From Strigops habroptila (Eukaryota > Chordata > Aves > Psittaciformes > Psittacidae), in NCBI RefSeq assembly GCF_004027225.2, contig NC_044282.2, forward strand, positions 48,266,576 through 48,330,575: 64,000 nucleotides of DNA, given 5' to 3'. A program made the translations under genes and the position numbers. Shown piece by piece: positions 58,227-64,000 of the stretch. Numbering within the stretch: the first letter of the stretch is position 1; every line of letters begins with the position of its first letter. Below the pieces are notes generated by a model. That model saw only the letters and a program-made list of their open reading frames with translations, was not told the DNA's origin and ran no database searches.

Positions 58227-59728
58227 TTACACAACGAGCTCGAATAGGAAATCCCAGTCATCCAGGAATTCTAGAAGTCATCATGGACTGGCCAGAGGGC
58301 AAAGATTTTGGGATGTCACCAGAAGAGGAGGTGACGCGTGCTGAAGAGGCCCCACCATATAATGAACTGTCAGAGAGTGAAAAGCAATATGCCTTGTTTA
58401 CTGATGGGTCCTGCCGTATTGTGGGAAAGCATCGGAGATGGAAGGCAGCTGTGTGGAGTCCCCTGCGACAAGTTGCAGAAACTGCTGAGGGAGAGGGTGA
58501 ATCGAGTCAGTTTGCAGAGGTGAAAGCCATCCAGCTGGCCTTGGACATTGCTAAACGAGAAAAATGGCCAGTACTTTATCTCTATACTGACTCATGGATG
58601 GTGGCAAATGCCCTGTGGGGGTGGTTGCAGCAATGGAAGCAGAGCAACTGGCAACGCAGAAGTAAACCCATCTGGGCTGCTGCATTGTGGCAAGATATCG
58701 CTGCTCGGGTGCAGAACCTGGTGGTGAAGGTACGCCACGTAGATGCTCATGTACCCAAGAGTCGGGCCACTGAGGAACACCAGAACAACCAGCAAGTGGA
58801 TAAAGCTGCTAAGATTAAAGTGGCTCAGATGGACTTGGATTGGCAACATAAGGGTGAATTATTTTTAGCCCGGTGGGCCCATGACACCTCAGGCCATCAA
58901 GGCAGAGATGCAACATATAGATGGGCTCGTGATCGAGGGGTGGACTTAACGATGGACACTATTGCCCAGGTTATTCACGAATGTGAAACATGTGCTGCAA
59001 TTAAGCAAGCCAAGCGGTTAAAGCCTCTCTGGTATGGAGGACGATGGCTGAAGTACAAGTATGGGGAGGCCTGGCAGATTGACTATATCACACTCCCACC
59101 AACCCGCCAAGGCAAGCGCTATGTGCTTACCATGGTGGAAGCAACCACCGGCTGGCTGGAAACATACGCTGTGTCCCACGCCACTGCCCAGAACACTATC
59201 CTGGGCCTTGAGAAACAAGTCGTGTGGCGACACGGCACCCCAGAGAGAATTGAGTCAGACAATGGGACTCATTTCCGGAACAACCTCATAGACACTTGGG
59301 CCAAAGAGCATGGCATTGAGTGGGTATATCACATCCCCTACCATGCACCAGCCTCTGGGAAAATCGAACGGTACAATGGGCTGTTAAAAACTACACTGAG
59401 AGCAATGGGTGGTGGGACTTTCAAACACTGGGATACACATTTACCAAAAGCCACCTGGTTGGTCAAAAGTAGGGGATCTGCCAACAGGGCTGGCCCAGCC
59501 CAATCAGAACTTTTACGTACTGTAGAGGAGGATAAAGTTCCTGTGGTGCACATAAAGAATTTGTTGGGGAAGACAGTCTGGGTTATTCCTGCTTCAGGTA
59601 AAGGCAAACCCACTCGTGGGGTTGCTTTTGCTCAGGGACCTGGATATACTTGGTGGGTAATGCGGGAAGATGGGGAAGTCCGATGTGTACCTCAAGGGGA
59701 TTTGATTTTGGGGGAAAACAGCCAATGA
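58184..59728 (+). CDS. pol part 2: RNase H and integrase, downstream of a frame break
   Basis: In-frame ERVL-like codons can be followed from about 58184; the first ATG is at 58283. RNase H shows FTDGS (Asp at 58403), Glu at 58517, YTDS (Asp at 58589) and the late HVDAH (Asp at 58742). Integrase shows the zinc-binding His-x4-His (58880, 58895) and Cys-x2-Cys (58982, 58991), then catalytic Asp 59081, Asp 59258 and Glu 59366, an exact D,35,E spacing, and a C-terminal DNA-binding-like part with VWVIP and a WW pair. It ends at TGA 59726-59728. No dUTPase domain follows, unlike mammalian ERV-L. All catalytic residues seem present, but the frame is disconnected from RT. Confidence 0.92.
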   Translation, partial: HHATDATWSKWAALITQRARIGNPSHPGILEVIMDWPEGKDFGMSPEEEVTRAEEAPPYNELSESEKQYALFTDGSCRIVGKHRRWKAAVWSPLRQVAETAEGEGESSQFAEVKAIQLALDIAKREKWPVLYLYTDSWMVANALWGWLQQWKQSNWQRRSKPIWAAALWQDIAARVQNLVVKVRHVDAHVPKSRATEEHQNNQQVDKAAKIKVAQMDLDWQHKGELFLARWAHDTSGHQGRDATYRWARDRGVDLTMDTIAQVIHECETCAAIKQAKRLKPLWYGGRWLKYKYGEAWQIDYITLPPTRQGKRYVLTMVEATTGWLETYAVSHATAQNTILGLEKQVVWRHGTPERIESDNGTHFRNNLIDTWAKEHGIEWVYHIPYHAPASGKIERYNGLLKTTLRAMGGGTFKHWDTHLPKATWLVKSRGSANRAGPAQSELLRTVEEDKVPVVHIKNLLGKTVWVIPASGKGKPTRGVAFAQGPGYTWWVMREDGEVRCVPQGDLILGENSQ

Positions 59729-60156
59729 ACTCAATTGTACGCTGTTGCCTGCTCTATAACACTTTTATAGCCCACCAGCTAGATATCTTCAGGTCGCCAG
59801 CAATTGACCCTGACTTCCCTCCGATCATCACCTTAACAAAGAATGAATTTTGAGGAAACCAGACGAGCTCAGCAGTGACCAGATGAGTTTGGCGGTATCA
59901 TCAGCAGGCAACAACCCAACACTACGTACCGTCCCTCCTGCCCTGAAAGACTATTACGAGAGATGGAGCCTGACATCATGGACTGGATGAGTTCAGCAAT
60001 TTTACAGGGATTGGTCCATGGACTAGGCAATGATATCTTTCTCTGTGTGGGGGTGTGGGTGTATATATATGTGTATATATGGGACAGGGGTGATGGTGTG
60101 CTGAGAGATGTGGGATCTGAGCATGACGTGAATGGTATGGAATAAGGGGTGGATAC
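59729..60156 (+). other. ERV 3' internal region without env; weak polypurine tract
   Basis: About 430 bp without a long frame, so no envelope gene. It includes a TG/TA-rich stretch (about 60045-60082). Directly before the LTR the sequence AAGGGGTGGA is purine-rich but interrupted, and it is the best polypurine-tract candidate (about 60144-60153). Confidence 0.75.
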
Positions 60157-60720
60157 TGTCCTGGGTTCAGCTATAGCAGTCATTTTTCTCCTTCTTAGTA
60201 GCTGGTGCAGTGCTGTGTTTTTTAACTTTCAGCCTGGGAACAACGCTGATAACACTGATGTTTTTAGTTGTTGCTAAGTAATGTTTATTCCAACCAAGGA
60301 CTTTCTCAGACTCATGCTTTGCCAGGGAGGAGGGGAAGCCGGGAGGAAGCAGAGACAGGACACCTGACCCAAGCTGGCCAAAGGGGTATTCCATACCACA
60401 GCACGTCATGCCCAGTATATAAACCGGGGGGAGTTACCCGGAAGACCCAGATCACTGCTCAGGTCGGGCTCGGTATCAGTCGGCGGGTGGTGAGCAATTG
60501 TGTCCTCTCCCCTTGTTATTTCACTAATCATTATTATCACTGGTGGTAGCAGTAGTGGTTTTGTATTATACCTTAGTTGCGGGACTGCTCTTATCTCAAC
60601 CCGTGGGAGTTACATTCTTCCGATTCTCCTCCCCATCCCTCCGGGAGCGGGGGGAGGAAGGGGGGGAGTGAGCGAGCGGCTGTGTGGTTCTGAGTTACCG
60701 GCTGGGCTCAAACCACGACA
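60157..60720 (+). repeat. 3' LTR of the ERVL-class provirus
   Basis: 564 bp, same ends as the 5' LTR (TGTC...GACA), TATATAAA at 60416-60423. Differs from the 5' copy at about 14 positions, the last at the 5'-LTR equivalent of 53672; the final 218 bp are identical. Confidence 0.95.
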
Positions 60721-60725
60721 AGTGA
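60721..60725. repeat. ERV target-site duplication AGTGA, right copy
   Basis: Exact copy of 53322-53326 directly after the 3' LTR end ACGACA. Confidence 0.88.
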
Positions 60726-62543
60726 CCTTAAGGAACTTGAAATTAAGATCCTTTCTGTCTCTGCCACATATCTTGAGTGTTTATGCTCGTACTTCAGTAC
60801 ACAGCATGAATATGCCTATTAGAAGAATATCCTTGGTAAAAATAAAACCAGTTCCAGCTCCCACTGTGCACTAGACAAGTTAAAGGAAAGAAAGGAAAAA
60901 GAACACCACTCTCAGGAATTTTTAGAATGGGAAAAGAAACCATCTGAAAACCCTCATCCTCCTCAGACTTCTGGAGGAGATGCAAATCACAGCTCTTATT
61001 TCCCCAGAGATGCATTTTCAATCTTGTCTGACTTCTTTTACCTGAGGGAAAGGCTGAGCCAGGACTCTTGCAAAGCCAGGCCCATGGTGGCAATGTTACT
61101 CTCCTCCAGCTGTGCATTCAGACTCTTGCCAAATGGGCCCAGCGTGTTCCATACCTGTTCCCTAGCTAAGGCAGCAGAAGGGACTTTGTATCTGCCCCCT
61201 GGGGTTCACAGTCAGGGATAGTGGTGCAAACTCACTTTCATGGGTAAGTAAGAGAGCACATCATACAGCTGATGCATGTTCTGCTCTGCAATCTTAGCTA
61301 CAAAGACAGAAACTCTTGTAAAAGGGTAGGACAGGCATGTGAAGGACAGATGGCTAAAGCCTAGTGTACTGACAGTATCAGTACACTACAAATGCTACAG
61401 CCTGCAGAGAACTGTCCTTCAGCTCTACATCCCCCTACCAAAAATGATGATGGGGAAAGCCTGCTGTGTTGGTGGTCTGACTTAAAGTGGATATAGGTAA
61501 ATATCTGAGACCCAAGCATTTCTCAGTAATTAACACCATCCAGTAACACCCAAATCTGTATGTTCAAATAGTAGCTGGCATAGTAAGATAAAAAATTTTA
61601 GGACTTCTGTGCTGTGTTGGTATACCAAAAGGTATAGTGACAAACACAACAATCATAAACTAGCTTTTACGTGCACTTAGGGTATATATGCACTGGACAG
61701 GGCAGTGCAGCACAGAAATTCAATGCTCCTAGCTCCACAGGGTACATGGCTTTGCTATACAGATGAGCTCAACTTAGAAGGATGTACATTCAGCACAAGA
61801 CCGATGAGCTTAGAAGCAGCACTGTATAGACACAGGTAACCCGCTCCGAGAGTTAACCCTGGTGACTCTTGAGCCCTCCTGCAAATACAGCTGTAGGCAG
61901 CTGCTTTCTCTCTTGACCTCACTGCACTTTTACAATGGCAGGTGAACTTCTGTTTTCTCAATTTCCGGCCAGGGAAAGCAAAGGACAGAAAATGAAAGGA
62001 CTTGCCCTGTAGTCTCACACCAGGTATAGAACTGAGCTGAAGAGCAAAACTCAGGTCTTCTGACTCAGTTTGCTCCCAGCACAGCTGCCTATCTGCACAA
62101 AATACTCCTGTGGGCATTTGCCTGCAGCAAATACAACTCTGGGAATTCCCACCAGGGACTTTGGCCAGCAGAGAATTGGTCACTTAAAAAATAAGAATCT
62201 GTGTCTTTCTCAAGGCATGGGTCAAAAGTTTGCTAGAGTGACTCAGGACTTTTCTTATTCATCTGCATTTGCACAAGGAATACACTGTGGACATGATATC
62301 CTCATCTTCCTTTAGCAAAAAAAGCCCCATTCCTCATATAGTATGAGCTCTCTATAGGAATAAAAAAATCCCTGGACTTCACCATAGAAGAGACAGGTTT
62401 CTGTGCAAAGAGTTTGCAGGTGTAAGAGCTGGGTTTTAAGTGTCAAACTGAGCAGTTAAGTAGGCATTCAAATATGGCCCACATTAACTATTATAGCTAA
62501 AGACAGACAATTTTACACTGCCATTTTTCACTTCTATTTCAAG
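60726..62543 (+). other. CIMIP5 intron 1, part right of the retrovirus
   Basis: Intronic sequence ending in a pyrimidine-rich acceptor (TTCTATTTCAAG). Contains the perfect hairpin at 61362-61388. Frames of up to 142 codons on the minus strand (61755-62183) are not supported. Confidence 0.65.
61362..61388. repeat. Perfect 11-bp inverted repeat with 5-nt loop
   Basis: TAGTGTACTGA, loop CAGTA, then TCAGTACACTA: a complete match of the arms. Too short for a typical pre-miRNA, and no flanking pairing is obvious. Confidence 0.75.
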
Positions 62544-62583
62544 GTACCAGAACTGGAGTTTCCTAAAGGACTATGACCAAATG
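62544..62583 (+). CDS. CIMIP5 coding exon 2 (40 nt)
   Basis: Bounded by acceptor TTTCAAG| and donor |GTAAGC. The first G completes the Trp codon split from exon 1, then 13 codons read YQNWSFLKDYDQM, the conserved NWSFLKDYD motif of this family. It ends at a codon boundary, matching the phase of exon 3. At 40 nt it is invisible to ordinary ORF scanning. Confidence 0.75.
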
Positions 62584-63217
62584 GTAAGCTTTGAACAAAC
62601 ATTCAACTGTAATCCAGGCTCTTTTCAGTTTTCATCCATTTGAGCTAGGCTAGTATTTAAAATTGAAGCATACTTAGGTGTAATTGGCAAATGCTATAAG
62701 ACTAAAATCTTTAGGAAAAATAAAAGACAACTGAAGTGTCTTTCATCTGCTACCTGTGCAACAAAGAAATACAGCACATGCATGTGTTCAACCTGTTTCA
62801 GTATTAGCAACTCCATAGAAAGACAAGTGAAGAAGAACCAACCTCCTAGAAGAAAATTTGTAAGATCGTGTCATCATGCTGAAATTCAAGACACTCAACT
62901 AAAAATGAAACAAAATACCTCACACTTCATGACCATTCTAGAGCAGGATAACTTCTGTCCCAGCTGACATTTTATGCAACACATTTGAAAATTATTCATT
63001 TCCCTGTTACCCTATTCCCACGTAAGACAGGAGAAAACAATTGTTTTACTTTATTTCTTCAACACTTTCATGTACATTCAGTATGACATTTTTAAGTACG
63101 CTCAAATTCTAACTTCGAAGGCAAAAATGATATTATAAATAATCTCAGTAACTTGAGTTTTTGTAACAAGAATAGATGTAATTCTGAAAATTTATTAACG
63201 GTCTTTGTTTTATCCAG
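62584..63217 (+). other. CIMIP5 intron 2
   Basis: A 634-bp AT-rich intron from GTAAGC to TTTATCCAG; no other feature seen. Confidence 0.7.
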
Positions 63218-63409
63218 GGTAAGAAAAGGGAGCAGAAGCCACTGCCAAACTATATGCCTGTGTTCTCAAGCAAAGTTCCCAACTCAACCAACCAGGTTAT
63301 TGGCAGTCGAATGAATACTGACCTTGGCAGGGATTTGGTAAACATGGATTACTTCTTCAGCACTGGAGCACGGAAGAGGAAACTTGATGGTGAGCTCCAG
63401 CCTTCCTAG
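63218..63409 (+). CDS. CIMIP5 coding exon 3 (C-terminal)
   Basis: Follows acceptor TTTTATCCAG|. Starts in phase 0 with GKKREQKPLPNY, continues through the conserved NSTNQVIGSRMNTDLGR and VNMDYFF motifs to a basic GARKRKLD tail, and stops at TAG 63407-63409. This conserved C-terminal half, together with exon 2, is the best evidence for the family. A GTGAGC donor-like string just before the stop is read here as coding, because the last residues (GELQPS) look like the family's C-terminus as I remember it; an alternative splice there is possible. Confidence 0.78.
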   Translation, partial: GKKREQKPLPNYMPVFSSKVPNSTNQVIGSRMNTDLGRDLVNMDYFFSTGARKRKLDGELQPS

Positions 63410-64000
63410 TGCTTTGGTAAAAATATAACAGTAACAAAGCAAGTTGAATGGTTGTAGCCAACAGACTCCACAGCAGGTAAAAAATTCCCTAATCTTTTTC
63501 TCAGAGAGACCGATACTACTCTTTAGCATGGATTTTCTTTCAAGAGCAAAGATGGATGTTGTCCAACAATGCCACAGGAGACAAACCTCTTTCTATTTCG
63601 GGTGGTGGAGCCATATAAAGAGGGTTAGAACTACAGACCTCATCCATCTTCCCATGCAGTCTACAGTAAGGTTGCCACTAACATCAGACAGATCAAGATT
63701 ACACCCAAAAGGCAATTTCTCCTTAAATTTTTATCTCCTGAAAATAAACAATTAATGAAGATCTGCTCAGATGAATCCCAACATAAAAAACATGTTTTCA
63801 GTTCTGAAAGTCAGTGCAATAAAATCAGCAGCTTGTTGCATTTCCTGTAATTAGCCAAGGATTCATCAGCTCTGTCATCTGCATGTTTAAGCTTGCTCTA
63901 AATAATAAAATTTAAGGTACATGAGATGTGTTCTGTGCTTTTTCACCCCCCACCCTGCTGAGGGAAGCAAATATTTTTCACACCAAATCTTTTTCACAGA
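63410..64000 (+). other. CIMIP5 3' untranslated region and downstream DNA
   Basis: No further coding exon is recognised. AATAAA signals lie at 63743-63748, 63818-63823 and 63904-63909; the last is followed by a T/G-rich stretch (63915-63942) and is the most convincing cleavage context. Confidence 0.6.
63904..63909 (+). terminator. Probable poly(A) signal of CIMIP5
   Basis: AATAAA followed within 10-30 nt by GTG/TGT/TTT-rich sequence. Upstream alternatives at 63743 and 63818 could give shorter transcripts. Confidence 0.45.

Larger units (their letters stand above)
53327..60720 (+). mobile_element. ERVL-class endogenous retrovirus, env-less, nearly complete
   Basis: A 7,394-bp provirus in the sense direction inside CIMIP5 intron 1. 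Order: 5' LTR, 8-nt gap, lysine-type primer binding site, gag, in-frame UAG, protease, RT, RNase H, integrase, about 430 bp without long frame, 3' LTR. The Pol motifs (NAFFSIPL, LPQGW...SPTICHGL, YIDD) are of the ERVL/class III type. The paired LTRs differ at about 14 of 564 positions; at an assumed avian neutral rate of 2-3 x 10^-9 per site per year this suggests insertion some 4-6 million years ago. This copy is not intact: one frame break in pol and one frame change near the gag start (damage or recoding). Confidence 0.93.

Noticed and set aside
59963..60145. 60-codon frame with a hydrophobic segment after pol, considered as an env remnant or accessory protein
   Set aside because: The hydrophobic part is mostly translated from a TG/TA dinucleotide tract; no envelope motif is visible.
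1..64000. CRISPR arrays, operons, rRNA or tRNA genes
   Set aside because: No direct-repeat/spacer array, cloverleaf with tRNA boxes or rRNA-like stretch was seen; the window is vertebrate intergenic DNA.

Overview
The window looks like a bird nuclear genome: AT-rich intergenic DNA, at least eleven CR1 LINE 3' ends (tails of the ATTCTATG type, preceded by text of the kind 'aaggtcccttccaacccaaaccattctgtga'-like in short pieces), an avian-type solo LTR and an almost complete env-less ERVL-class endogenous retrovirus. There is no bacterial gene organisation; nearly all long reading frames are chance frames. A neoavian bird, possibly a songbird, is my guess from the relatively young ERVL copy, but the sequence does not prove the order.

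Layout. Bases 1-52,317 are a gene desert holding only repeats: CR1 fragments on both strands, a 326-bp solo LTR (3893-4218, minus orientation, 6-bp target duplication), a compound microsatellite (8335-8394), T-rich, GGA and TA low-complexity tracts, and a possible poly(A)-tailed insertion near 42.5 kb. Bases 52,579-63,409 (+) carry one protein-coding gene in three coding exons (257, 40 and 192 nt). The exons join in phase to a 162-codon product that I recognise as CIMIP5 (the C2orf50 family, a ciliary microtubule inner protein). An X-box-like RFX site lies about 250 bp upstream of its ATG, and poly(A) signals lie at 63.74-63.91 kb.

Intron 1 of this gene contains, in the sense direction, a 7,394-bp endogenous retrovirus (53,327-60,720) flanked by a 5-bp duplication AGTGA. 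It has two 564-bp LTRs that differ at 14 positions by my hand count (2.5 %), a tRNA-Lys(1,2)-type primer binding site, gag, an in-frame UAG between gag and pol, protease, reverse transcriptase, RNase H and integrase, and no env. The catalytic residues are intact, but this copy has a frame break in pol between RT and RNase H. A second frame change lies near the gag start, in a T8 run that is also a correctly phased slippery heptamer. The Gag is unusual: it starts with three hydrophobic segments instead of a myristoylation signal and contains a Thr/Pro-rich tandem repeat of 27 residues.

The most interesting material is therefore the retrovirus: a possibly membrane-inserted, mucin-like Gag, possible recoding at two sites, a lysine primer site with an ERVL-type Pol, and a striking clustering of all LTR differences in the first 346 bp. 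All statements rest on reading the sequence by eye; no search or alignment was run.
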